DNA of 64,000 nucleotides from the NCBI GenBank assembly GCA_014529385.2, contig CM043942.1, forward strand, positions 58,033,340 through 58,097,339. The letters are read 5' to 3'. This document shows, in pieces, positions 1 to 11,300 of this stretch. Source of the DNA: Adiantum capillus-veneris (Eukaryota; Streptophyta; Polypodiopsida; Polypodiales; Pteridaceae). Numbering within the stretch: position 1 is the stretch's first letter; each line of letters opens with the position of its first letter. A program made the translations under genes and the position numbers. The notes beneath the pieces are model-generated. The model saw nothing but the letters and a program-made list of their open reading frames with translations, was not told where the DNA came from and did no database searches.

Positions 1-186
1 CTCTCTCTCTCTCTCTGGGATCGTGACATAGCAGAACCATCACAAATACCTTGGCTCATCTTCCACTCACATCAAAAATTTGTTTCACCTATTGTGTGGT
101 GCCACACACACGTCCTCCTATCCCCCTCCTCTCTTCAGCAGGCAAAGCCATCAACAGTGGTGGCAGACAATCAAAAGCAAGACAGG

Positions 187-230
<44 letters not shown>

Positions 231-295
231 CTCGCGACAAAGAGGCATTGCGCGCAGGTGTCACGTGGCCCGCTCATCACTCCATCAGCTCCATC

Positions 296-357
<62 letters not shown>

Positions 358-371
358 GGGGGGGGGGGGGG
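1..371. repeat. Microsatellite cluster: (CT)n, (GA)n, (CA)n and a G16 run
   Basis: The window opens inside a (CT)n tract (1-16). A (GA)n tract follows at about 190-227 and a (CA)n tract at about 296-355, which passes directly into 16 consecutive G (356-371). The ORFs that cross these tracts are low-complexity translations and are not credible genes. From 372 to 612 I see no gene. Confidence 0.95.
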
Positions 372-612
372 CAGGGAGGGAGGTCGCCTTGCAAACCTAT
401 GCCAAACAACAAGCCTCGCCTGATATGCGCATCACCAAGAATATGCTCCCGAGTCATCAACCTCCCTCTTTTCATCTCTCTCCTCCAACTATCTTGCAAC
501 CTTTTCACATCTGCCTTTCCCTTTCCTTTTCATCCTTTACCCAAGAGGGAATCTCACGGTATACCCTTTAAATTAGACCTACTTCCAAAATTTGGGTGAC
601 CTAGGTCTCCCC

Positions 613-928
613 TGTTGAGATGTCGAGCTCTACACCTTGAGCTGGCATCCACTACGGGTCTTGGCCACTTACGGCATTTACTCACTGGCGCGTTAGGTGA
701 CCGACACGGAGGATCTCTACCAGTGATTCTACAGCTGGACTACACATATAGTGCCAGCCTAGTACGCTGCTAGCGAGTTCACACTTAGTGACCGCATGTA
801 CATATGTGCTACTTTTCAGCTTTAGCCCTTAGTCATTTTGTACTCTCTTTTCTGAGAAGAAGAAGCTTTCCATCTTTGTGTGCTTTGTGCTTGTCTTGTG
901 TATCTCTCTTGCATCCTCATTCTTTACA
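613..928 (+). repeat. Cop-1 5' LTR
   Basis: 316 bp, TG...CA ends, nearly identical to 5521-5836. It should contain promoter and polyadenylation signals; I did not map them precisely. Confidence 0.96.
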
Positions 929-940
929 TGGTATCAGAGC
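929..940 (+). other. Cop-1 primer binding site
   Basis: TGGTATCAGAGC lies immediately after the 5' LTR. This is the usual Copia site complementary to the 3' end of initiator-Met tRNA. Confidence 0.93.
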
Positions 941-1198
941 CTGGTGCAGGCAAGAGAGGCTAAGAGAGCAAGAGCATCACAATCCCTTCGTTCGCAATCC
1001 CTTCGTTTTTCGCACAAGTTTCTGAACAGGTCTCCAAAGTGCAATATACAGAGATTTATTGTACAAGTACAGTGGTTGTATGTACGCTTGATTGTGGACA
1101 CTCGTTGAGTGTAGAAAGCATTACAGGTACCACGATAGCAGGTTCAGCAGATTTGCAGGTTTTTGCAGATTGCAGCTATTTTGTCTTAGTGCTTCAAG

Positions 1199-4100
1199 AT
1201 GTCTGACGGTTTCAGTCAAATTGTTACTGAGAAGCTTGAGAAAAATAACTACTCTGCATGGAAATTCAAAATAACAAATTTCCTAAAAGGAAAAGGTTAT
1301 TGGGACTATGTAGAAGGAGACAATGAAAAGGAACCAGAGATTCCCGAGGCAAATGCTACAGTAGAACAAAGGAAAGCTTTGAGGGACTGGCAACAAGGCC
1401 AGAGCAAAGTGATGTATTAGCTTTCTATGAGCATCACACATGGCATGATGGGCTATCTACAGGATGTTGAAACCCCGGCCATTGCATGGAGAAACTTAGG
1501 CAAAGTGTTCGAGGTGAACACCAAGGCCAGGAAGCTTCAACTAAAGTCGGAGCTAAATCAAGTTAAGAGGAACAACCTCTCAATCAATGATTATGCCTTG
1601 AAGATCAAGAGTATCATTGAGGCTCTTGGATCTATTAAAGTCTCAGTGGAAGAAGATGACATTGTCCGTGCATGCTTGGATGGTCTAGGAGATGAGTATG
1701 TACATTTTAGGTCTTCCATGAATACAAGAGACGACATCCCCGTGTTCCAAGATTTGATTTCTATGCTTATTCTTGAGGAGAAGAACCTTGACACATCTTC
1801 TTCTCATGGCAGAAATAATTCTGAACAGGCCTTCTATTCTAACTCCAACAGAGGTAGAGGTAGAGGTCATGGTCGAGGCCCAAGGGGTTGCAGGGGCCAA
1901 TTTCTGGAAGGTCAATCAAATCAAAACAATACAGGTGGCAAGGGAAACCAGTCTCAAGGCAGGGGGAGTCAAAGAGGTCGTGGTGCAGGATCAAGCAGGC
2001 AGCAACATACTCCAAATAGTAGAGAATGTTGGACTTGTGGTGAAAGAGGTCACATGTCACGTGACTGTCCAAAGGGAAAAGCAAGTGGAAAGAGAGAACA
2101 GGGAAACTATGCATCTACTAGCAGAGATGCAGATGACAGCAAAAACGAGCGCATGTTTGTTATGCAGCATGTAATGAATACAATGACTGCAGAGAATTCC
2201 ACCCAAGATGATGTTTGGTATGTGGATTCAGGTGCCTCTAATCACATGATGTCTCGTGGAGAGTGGTTTAGAGATATGCGCAAACCAGATGTGTCAGGCT
2301 ATGTGCAAACAGGAGATGACACAGCTCACCCCATTGCTCATGTAGGGGACATACCTCTAAATACGAAGAGTGGGAAATCAAAGTACTTAGCAGATGTACT
2401 TCATGTCCCAAACATTACAAAGAATCTTATTTCTGTTGGACAAATGGTTGAGCAGGGTTTGCAAGTTCGCTTCAATCCAAATGGCTGTTATGTAGAAGAT
2501 TTCCAGAATGGTTGTAAGCTGATCATAGAGGGCAAATGTGTGGGCAGAATGTTTACGCTGAATGTAGACATGCCTGAGGTAAAAGCTGCATTATTTGCAC
2601 AGGGCACACGTGTTGTGGCTGATGTTGACATTTGGCACAAACGCATTGGCCATGTCAATGAGCAGAGATTGCGCAACATGCAATCAAAATAGATTGTAAA
2701 AGGTTTGCCCAAATTCAAGGTGGATGGTATGCATAAAGTGTGTGCAGATTTGCCAGTTTGGAAAACAATCAAAGGGCTCATTTCCACATGAGTGCAATGT
2801 ATGTAAAAAGCCACTTGAGGTTGTGCACACAGATGTTTGGGGTCCAACCGATACTGCAAGTATACATGGTTGCAGGTATTATGTCTCTTTCATTGATGAC
2901 CATACAAGGAAAGTATGGGTCTACTTCATGCGTAACAAAAGTGAAGTGTTTGGTCACTTTCAAGACTTCAAAGTCATGATTGAGAAGGAGACAGATATGC
3001 AAATGAAGACATTGAGGTCAGATGGAGGGGGAGAGTACTTCTCCAATGATTTTTCAGATTTTCTGCGAATGCATGGTATACGCAGGCAGTTTACATGTAG
3101 ATATACTCCACAACAGAATGGGGTCGCAGAAAGGAAAAACAGGCACATTGTAGAGGTTGCACGTGCATTGATGAATGAGAAGAACATGCCTCATCATTTA
3201 TGGGCTGAAGCCGTAAATACAGTTGTGTACATTATGAACAGGACACCTACAGCTGCGGTGCATGATGTAACACCTGAGGAAAAGTTTACAGGTACAAAGA
3301 CTGATTTGGCACACTTGAAAGTGTTTGGCCGCATAGCTTATGTGCATGTACCAGATGAGTTGCGTAGGAAATTGGATCCTAAAGCAGAGAAATGTATTCT
3401 TGTGGGATATTCCCTTGAACAAAAGGGGTACAGGTGCTACAATCCTACTACACGAGAATTACGAGTGAGCAGAGATGTAGTCTTTGATGAGATGAGCAGC
3501 TGGTACAGTAATGCACATGGCACTATTGGGGCTGATGTAAAAGATGATGTGGTTGTACAAAATGTGAGGCCACAGTCACAGGTTTTGAGTGGACCACAAG
3601 AGTCCTCTTCTCATAGCTCTGTTGAGAAACCATGGAATGGTAGACTACATACGCAGGTTACTCCACCAACAGGTACAGGGAATGTATCACGAAAAGGAAA
3701 GAAAAAGGTTGATGAACCTTCCTTTATGGCTGATGCATCATCAGGTTTTTCACATGTATACATGGATTCAGATGGTTCTGAACAAAGTCTTGATGAGGAA
3801 TTTGGAATTCCGACTGTCAGGACACCTGGTGTAAGGAAAGTACAAGAAGATGCTAGAGGGCAAAGGAGTGACCCAGAACCGCGCAGATCTAATAGAGTCA
3901 GAAATCCAGTTCAGAAATTGACTTATGATGGGTATCTAGCGCATCACCAAGCCTACATGGCTAAGGTGATACAGGATGTGGAGCCCACATGTTTTGAGGA
4001 TGCAGTTGGAAATGTGCATTGGGATGATGCAATGAATGAAGAGATGGCTGCATTGGAAGCAAACGACACATGGGAGTTGGTGCCATTGCCAAGTGGCAAG

Positions 4101-5548
4101 AAAGCTATTGGCTGTAAATGGGTGTATAAAACCAAGCATAAGGTTGATGGTAACATTGAGCGTCACAAGGCAAGGCTGATCGCAAAGGGTTATGCACAGA
4201 CGTATGGCATAGACTATGAGGAGACCTTTGCTCCAGTGTCAAAGATGACGACTGTGAGAGCTGTCATAGCAGTGGTTGCATCTAGAGGATGGATTATGCA
4301 TCAAATGATGTAAAGAATGCCTTCTTGAATGGTGAGTTGCAAGAGGAAGTGTATATGGATTAGCCACCTGGTTATGTTGATCCAGGTTACCCAGATTATG
4401 TATGCAGAATTCTCAAAGCTTTGTATGGTTTGAAGCAGGGCTCTAGAGCATGGTATGACAGGATTTCCAAGTATCTTGTCAATATTGGTTTTAGGAGAGC
4501 TCATGCTGATCATTCACTCTATGTACGTGAGAGTGATGTGGGGATTGTGGTCATTACCATATATGTAGATGACCTTATTATTGTTGGTGACAATGCTATG
4601 GAGATTGACCATATGAAGGGTCTTCTCAAACAGGAGTTTGAAATGAAAGATTTAGGCGAGTTGCACTACTTTCTTGGCATTGAGGTGATCAGGACTCCAG
4701 AGGGTGTATGGCTATCACAGAGACAGTATGCTTTGGACATGTTGTCAAAGTATGGTATGGCTGATTGTAAGCCAATTTCTATTCCCTTGGATGTGAATGC
4801 AAAGCTGAGTGTAGAGAAGGGTGATGTTGTTGAGGATGTCAACATGTACAGAAATATTTTGGGTAGTCTAATCTACTTGACTATCACGAGGCTAGACTTG
4901 AGCTACACAGTAGGCTTGGAGAGTCAGTTCATGCAGCTTCCGAGGAAGCCACATTTGGATGGAGTACGATGCACACTTAGGTATGTGCAAGGTACTCTTG
5001 ACTACGCATTGTTCTATGCAGCAGATGCACCATTAGCATTGTATGGGTATACAGATGAAGATTGGGCAGGTAGCATTGTTGATAGGAGATCTACGAGTGG
5101 CTTCATGTTCTCTTTTGGGAGTGCTGCTATTACTTGGAGCAGCAAAAAGAAGCCTACGGTTGCTCTATCGAGCACAGAGGTTGAGTACAGAGGTGCAGCA
5201 ATTGCGGCATACGAGGTAGCTTGGCTACGCACATTACTTGAGGACTTGGGAGTGCAGGTGGACCAGCAGATTTTCATCCATTGTGACAACCTCAGCAGCA
5301 TGCAGTTGGCTAGGAACCCAGTGTTCCATGCCAGGACCAAACACATAGAGGTCCATTACCACTACGTTCAAGAGCGAGTGCTGGTGGGCGACATCGACTT
5401 GGTCTACGTCAGCACAGAGGAGCAGATAGCGGATATCTTTAACAAGGCCCTCGGAGCTGAGAAGCTTAGATGTTTCCGGACTATGCTTGGACTCTGCGAC
5501 ATGCAGAGCTCGAGGGGGAGTGTTGAGATGTCGAGCTCTACACCTTGA
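1199..5548 (+). pseudogene. Cop-1 gag-pol polyprotein, broken
   Basis: The gag start (ATG 1199) begins MSDGFSQIV and continues with a UBN2-type gag region. A CCHC zinc knuckle lies at 2027-2068 and the protease active site DSGAS at 2225-2239. The integrase zinc region (WHKRIGHVN, near 2633) precedes the integrase core (HTDVWGP near 2826, then LRSDGGGEY). The RT YVDD box is at 4562-4573. RNase H ends near ADIFNKAL, just before the 3' LTR. Damage: TAG stops at 1418-1420, 2690-2692 and 4361-4363, a frameshift near 2745, and a one-base loss near 4307 in the RT motif reading VKNAFLNGE. The last reading frame runs into the 3' LTR. Family assignment is firm; no product is expected. Confidence 0.95.
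5512..5520 (+). other. Cop-1 polypurine tract
   Basis: GAGGGGGAG lies directly before the 3' LTR, where plus-strand synthesis is primed. Confidence 0.88.
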
Positions 5549-5836
5549 GCTGGCATCCACTACGGGTCTTGGCCGCTTACGGCATTCACTCACTGGCGCG
5601 TTAGGTGACTGACACGGAGGATCTCTGCCAGTGATTCTACAGCTGGACTACACATATAGTGCCAGCCTAGTACGCTTCTAGCGAGTTCACACTTAGTGAC
5701 CGCATGTACATATGTGCTACTTTTCATCTTTAGCACTTAGTCATTTTGTACTCTCTTTTCTGAGAAGAAGAAGCTTTCCATCTTTGTGTGCTTTGTGCTT
5801 GTCTTGTGTAGCACTCTTGCATCCTCATTCTTTACA
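5521..5836 (+). repeat. Cop-1 3' LTR
   Basis: 316 bp, same length and ends as the 5' copy, followed by the target duplication TCCCC. Confidence 0.96.
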
Positions 5837-5841
5837 TCCCC

Positions 5842-6629
5842 AATCTAGAAAAATTGAAAGATCCTTTCAAAACATTTAGAGGGCATAGCCGAAGGGTGAG
5901 TTTACAAAATAAAAAGACACATGAAAATACAAAGTCAAAAGACGTTTTGTGTCCTTACAAAGTGCACTTTGATACATATGTTTTTTTATTTTGCTTATTT
6001 TCCTTTCGCATTTTTTCCTCTTTAAAGCATGCCCTTGCACTATATAGGTAGTGATTCTTGAATATATATATTTTTAAGCCAACTAGGCCCTACCAATTTT
6101 GAACCCATTTGTTTTAGCACGAATCTTGGAAGATCCTTTGGAGATTAAGAAAGAAAAAGCAAGGGAGATGTGACGTGCAAGGGAGAAGACAAATATTTTT
6201 CTCTCAAAATCTTAAAGGTGATGATGAGGACACACCATATGTGGTCAATGAAGGCGAAGATCCAAGTGGAGATCCTCTACTATGAGGGATTTGGAACAAC
6301 ATGCAAGGCGAGAGGGATGCTCACACATGGCAGGGGATGTGCTCGCTATTTCTTTCAAAGCAAAAGATTGTACGCAGGCTCTCATTCTAGAATAGTGGTC
6401 CACGAGGCGGTGGCTGTATGCATGATGTTCAAGCCACACAGGCAAGACCACGGAGTCCAACCACCCCTGTCAAGAGTTTGGGAATAGGCTCTTCATGCAA
6501 ATAACTCCCACACAGACGATCGGATGAGGGGCGACACTGCGAGGTCCATATTTGCAAGCAGTGGAATTATAGTCATCTGCGGGAAAAAGATGATTTGCCA
6601 TGATAGGAGTTGTGCGGAGATGGCGGAGC

Positions 6630-6632
<3 letters not shown>
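5842..6632. other. No recognisable gene
   Basis: AT-rich sequence with short ORFs only. An open stretch around 6170-6487 (105 codons) has no motif I recognise, and the frames around it are closed by stops. Confidence 0.5.

Positions 6633-6697
<65 letters not shown>
6633..6697. repeat. (GT)n microsatellite
   Basis: About 65 bp of GT dinucleotides with one TC interruption near 6662. Confidence 0.97.
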
Positions 6698-6702
<5 letters not shown>

Positions 6703-6847
6703 AAGCATGGAGGAGGTGGGTGTGTTGCAAGACAGCCCAGTGTCATGTAGCTCCGCTCCCATGCAAAGAAAGATGCCAAAAAATGCACATTAAGTTTGTT
6801 TGAAGCTTATATGTTTATTGAACAGTGATTAAGGGCTGGTTGCAGAC

Positions 6848-7154
6848 TGTTAACCCTCACGGCACACGGACACCCTATCGCCTACGACGGACACTGTAAC
6901 CATATTATTTATTTAAGTAGAGTCAGGCACCGGGCTTGTCGGTCCAATAGGAAAAGGGTAAGAGTGATCGCCGATGAGAGGCGCACTTTAACTGGGACAT
7001 TCAAGGGATTAGTTGGCTAAGCATGGGCGCCCAAGTGTGAATGGGGTGAGCTCCTATAAAAGCCAACTAAACCTAATTTTTACTCATTCTCTCATTTGTG
7101 CAATAGAAGAGTGCTCTTGCTCCATCTCCATCTTCTTCTTCTTCTTCACCTCCT

Positions 7155-7186
<32 letters not shown>

Positions 7187-7437
7187 GGAGAGTGTGTGTG
7201 CGATCGAGCATTACGAAGGCACGACGGCGGCGAAGCGGTTGAGCACGGCACGACTGTAGCTTCTTCTTCATCGTGGCGAGGAATCCACCACAAAGGCAAG
7301 CGTAGAGCGGTGAGTGACACACCCTTTGTTTCCTTGAGCTTGCTAGTTTAGGCTTGTTGTGTGCTTGGAGCCGTTTGTGGCTCGCACACGGTGTATTGGC
7401 AAGTCCCTTACTTCGACAGTGCGGCAAGGAGCGCACA
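6848..7437 (+). repeat. NA-1 5' LTR
   Basis: 590 bp. It contains a short TG/AG microsatellite near 7157-7200 that varies in length between family members, and a likely TATA element in CTCCTATAAAAGCC (about 7051-7064). Transcription would start shortly downstream. Confidence 0.95.
7051..7064 (+). promoter_or_regulatory. Putative LTR TATA box
   Basis: TATAAAAG sits inside the LTR upstream of the pyrimidine-rich region. The same element occurs in the NA-2 LTRs (complement, near 18104-18112 and 22859-22867) and as ATATAAAAG in the NA-3 LTRs. Assignment as the promoter is inferred from sequence and position. Confidence 0.55.
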
Positions 7438-7441
7438 TTTT

Positions 7442-7459
7442 TGGCGCCGTTTCCGGGGA
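7442..7459 (+). other. NA-1 primer binding site (tRNA-Asp type)
   Basis: TGGCGCCGTTTCCGGGGA starts four bases after the LTR. It resembles the plant Ty3/Gypsy site TGGCGCCGTTGCCGGGGA, complementary to tRNA-Asp, with one difference. Confidence 0.85.
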
Positions 7460-7544
7460 TATGCCCTACACTAAGCTCGGTTAGCACTTTACGCTTCCTT
7501 GTGGTGCAACTTCTATCATAGGAAAGGCAGGGAAGGAATGTGTG

Positions 7545-7790
7545 GAGATTTCTATTTTTTGCGTTTTCTGCATTTGCTGTCAAGTTTCAATTTCTGCTAT
7601 TGTCTACGTTTTTTCAATTTCTGCAATTTCTGCATTTTCAAGTTCGGCGTTTTCAATTTCTGCAATTTTCTGCATTTCTGCGTTTTTTCAATTTTTTGCA
7701 TTTCTGCATTTTCAATTTCTGCGTTTTCAATTTCTGCAATTTTCTGCATTTCTGCGTTTTTTCAATTTTCTGCGTTTTTCAATTTTCAAA
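7545..7790 (+). repeat. T-rich minisatellite in the NA-1 leader
   Basis: Imperfect short units built on TTTCTGCATTT and TTTCTGCGTTTTCAA repeat about twenty times. The translations full of F, C and N residues are by-products. NA-2 has the same kind of array in its leader (22020-22390, complement); NA-3 lacks it. Confidence 0.9.
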
Positions 7791-8176
7791 AAAAAAAACG
7801 AAAAATAAAAACGCGAGCGAGCGAGCGGCTAAATTTTTCAAAAATAAAAAACGTAACTCTTAAAACGGACAGGTTGGTTTGTATAAAAGGTAGATCGGGA
7901 TCGTTTGCCCAGGCCCAGGCCCAGGCCTAGGCCTCAGTCCTCAATCTTATGATATATATTAGACTCACTCTTATATATATACCCTACTCCCTCAAGAGAG
8001 AATGAGAGCATGTGGGACAAGTCCTCCACTCTCCTCCTTTCTCTTCCCACTTGCACCCTTAGACTTTCTAGTTTGGGCCTAGTTCCCTACTAGAAATTGA
8101 CAGTTTTAGGGATTCCAAGGGCATAGAGTGACCAAACGGAGGGCTGTAAAGCACGGCACGACCCTCTGACCGATAC

Positions 8177-8189
8177 GCTCGTTTCGAGC
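8177..8189 (+). promoter_or_regulatory. Conserved leader hairpin
   Basis: GCTCG-TTT-CGAGC forms a perfect five-base-pair stem with a three-base loop. It lies within a longer block (GATACGCTCGTTTCGAGC, then TATCACAC) that is conserved in NA-1, NA-2 and NA-3 about 140 bp upstream of the MHLRSG start. Its position between primer site and gag fits a packaging or dimerisation element; that role is inferred. Confidence 0.55.
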
Positions 8190-8315
8190 TATCACACGGG
8201 CCATTCCACGACACGCTCTAAAAAATCTAGCAAAAAAACAAACAAAAAACACGCTAAAAACTAGTCACAAGGCTTCCTAGAGCAGCTTTTTGACACCTTA
8301 GGGTATCAAAAGCAC

Positions 8316-11300
8316 ATGCACTTACGCTCTGGGCGGGTGCTAGAACACGAGCATATTGAGGGTGCCTCTGTTCATACGGACACCCATTACCCATCCACGA
8401 TAAGCTCTAGAACGTCAGCGGGGACACAAGGTAGCACCACCCAAGACCCTAAAATAGCCGCTAGTGATTCCTCCTCCGACTCAGAGATCATGGAAGCATA
8501 CCCTACCCAAAACACTGAGAGAGAAGGCCATGCACCTCCCGAAGCTCCACAGCCTAGTACTAGTATGTTTAGCCGTTTCATGGAAACATTAGGTAGAGCT
8601 ACTCGCTCGGAACCTGATGCAAATGAAGCACACGAAGGGGGTGGGGAAGTGGAATCTCCTTTCACCTCGCACGTGGACCCCACACCCCCAAAGAGTGTCC
8701 ATGTGGATATCCTACCAACTTCTTACCAAGAAGGCCCTGTTGAGCTGCCTCCTTCAGAAGTTCCCTCTAGAGTACCGTTGGTGACAAGTAAAACCACGGG
8801 GAGCAACATTGCTTCTACCTCACAAGAAACCATTAACACGTCGACTCTAGAAGGATTGTTCATTAATGATCATTGGACATACGACCTCCACACTGAGGTG
8901 TTGACGGATCTACACTCTGGCCACGCCTACCATGTAGGATGGATAGAGATTGTACAATCCACCTCTAGTGCCACGAGCATCGAAGATCAACAGAAAATGA
9001 TCTGTAATGTTATCCATGGCATTATTCAATCAGAAAGGCAAAACCGAGGGGTAAATATACTCTCAACTGGCCCCATGAGATTTCTGGATACGAGCAAGGC
9101 TCAACAGCCTACTCTATCACAAATGGAGACTCCTCTAATGAGCCCCATGGACCCATCTTACGTCATTTCACCTGGGGTCTCTATGCAATCTGAGCCTCCG
9201 AGCGAAAACTTTAGCTTCCCTAACTTGGCTCAACCCTCTATCAAGGAAAACACAGTGCTCACTCCAGGGATAAGCCTGACAAAGAATGTACCGATGACAT
9301 CTACGGTTAGCGCAGTGCCACTACCTAGTGTCGTAGTACCTAATATGGGGCCTCGACCATATGTGCCTCTAGCCCCTTATGCACACATGACCCCCACACC
9401 TCCAATTGTACCACTTGCTTATGCTCCTCGAGTGCCGCTCCCTAGCCCTTATCCGAGTGGACCTATACCCGGTTATGTTCCATATCCTGCATCATCCACA
9501 CATATGCCAAGACCGGCACCCGTCCCTCTCCCACATATGATTCCAAGAGTACCTCCACCGGCCCTACCTCCTCACATAGGTGACTTGGCAGCGTTTGCTC
9601 AAACCATAGGTCGATCTATCGCGAAAAATATGCGTCACGCATCTGATAGAGAGCCTAGAAGTAAGGCAGTACAAATCGCCAAACTCACGCAAAAATTCAA
9701 TGGGGACGAAGATGCTAGAAAACACATTGAAGTGTTTGAACAAGTATGTGATTCCTTAGGGGAACGCAACGAACTACATAAGTGCAATTCCTTAAGCTTC
9801 ACATTAAGTGGGAAGGCTGGAGATTGGTATAGGACCCTAAGGGTGGACGAGAAAACAATCTACCCTACCCTTCGAAGGTTGTTTCTAAAGGAGTACATAC
9901 GAGAAGGTGTGCTTTGGGGTGTAGCATCTCAGCTACAGAAGGCCGAACGTAAGGAAGGAGAGTCAGTAAGGGACTTCATTAGTCGTCTAAAGCACTTAAA
10001 CTCTCGCTGCCCTGTAAATGAGCACTTCAACAATAACCAACTGCTTGATCGATTCATTCGAGGGTTGAGGAATGAAGGAATCTATAATGGACTAGTGATT
10101 AGAGGTATCACAACCTGGGAAGATGTCACTACCAATGCAATCCAATTAGAGGACAACTTGATGATAGCAGGCATGAGGGTGTCTACTGACACGAGATCCA
10201 CTAGCTCACAAGCCATTGAGTATGAACCCATGACTGCAAAGCCCATTGCCAATGAGCCAAAGGTATTTGAGACATTCTTGACAGACCTCACCAAGGCAAT
10301 CCAAGAGTCTCTTAAGGATAATCGACCCTCTCAAAATAGTCACATGTATCCAAGAAGGGAGCAACAATGGTGTTCCATTTGCTTAGGTCCACATAGCACT
10401 AGTGAGTGCCCTACGTTTAGAGTAAAATTTAATGGAACTTGCAACGCATGTGGTAGGTATGGTCACCAAGCTAAGGATTGTTTAATGATCAAACGTATGA
10501 TGGCAAATAGACCACTTGTAGCCTGGACGGATGCGCCTCAAGCTCCTGTATTGATGCCTGCTCCACCTGCTGAGCAACTACCGCAACACATGGTCCCTAG
10601 ATCTCAAACTGTTGTACAAGCTACACCGCTACCACCTCCTGTGCTAGGACCGCAGCCCCCGCATCCAAGAGTCGCCCCTATGAACCAAGTGGGTTGCGAG
10701 CCATCAAATGCTTATGCAGATGGCAGTGAGGAGGAAATAGACACTAGTATTGCCTACGGACTTGATACATTGGAAGAGTGTCCTATATACTACATGGAAG
10801 ATTGTTGGGGACAAGTCAAGCCGGTTTATCAAGCTGCTGCTCTTGCATCCAGAGGTCAAAATATCAACACCCAGGCTAGGAGGCCACCTCTTCAATGCTA
10901 CGAGTGTGGTGGACCACATCGAGCAGCAGAGTGCCCTATTAGGCTGCAAAAGAATGCTGCACATATGCAAATGAATCAAGGGAGCACGTCTGCAATGCCA
11001 ATACTCACATGTAATCGTTGTGGCATAGATCACTTGATTGCCCAATGCCCTTATAACCCAAATGCGCCTAAAATCACACCCCTGAATTTGGTCGAAATTG
11101 CTAGTGTGACATCGCCAATACCACCCGTCGCACCCGCTTATGCGATTACACGGTCCATGCTTCAAGGGCCAAGCCATATCCTCGAAGAGAGGGATACCAT
11201 TTCAGTTATCCAAGCAAAGAAAAAGAAGACACGAAGGAAGAAGTCACAGAATACTGAAAATTCAAATCCAAGTTCCAAAACAAACATAGGAACAGGAGAT

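Larger units (their letters stand above)
613..5836 (+). mobile_element. Cop-1: full-length Ty1/Copia LTR retrotransposon
   Basis: Two 316-bp direct repeats (613-928 and 5521-5836) begin TGTTGA and end TTTACA. They are flanked by a perfect 5-bp target duplication TCCCC (608-612 and 5837-5841). The primer site abuts the 5' LTR and a purine tract abuts the 3' LTR. Domain order is gag, protease, integrase, RT, RNase H, which is the Copia order. By eye the LTRs differ at about nine positions (roughly 3%), so insertion is moderately recent. The coding region carries in-frame stops and frameshifts and cannot make an intact polyprotein. Confidence 0.97.

Noticed and set aside
51-599. Long overlapping ORFs in all frames
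   Set aside because: They are open only because GA and CA dinucleotide tracts contain no stops. The translations are RERERE and THTHTH with no domain.
7499-7930. 143-codon ORF with F/C/N-rich repeats
   Set aside because: It lies in the T-rich leader minisatellite of NA-1, where all three frames are open with similar repeated residues. NA-2 has the array on the other strand of the window with different lengths.
10704-11177. 157-codon minus-strand ORF inside the NA-1 gag
   Set aside because: Antisense shadow of the zinc-knuckle region, not matched in the other copies.
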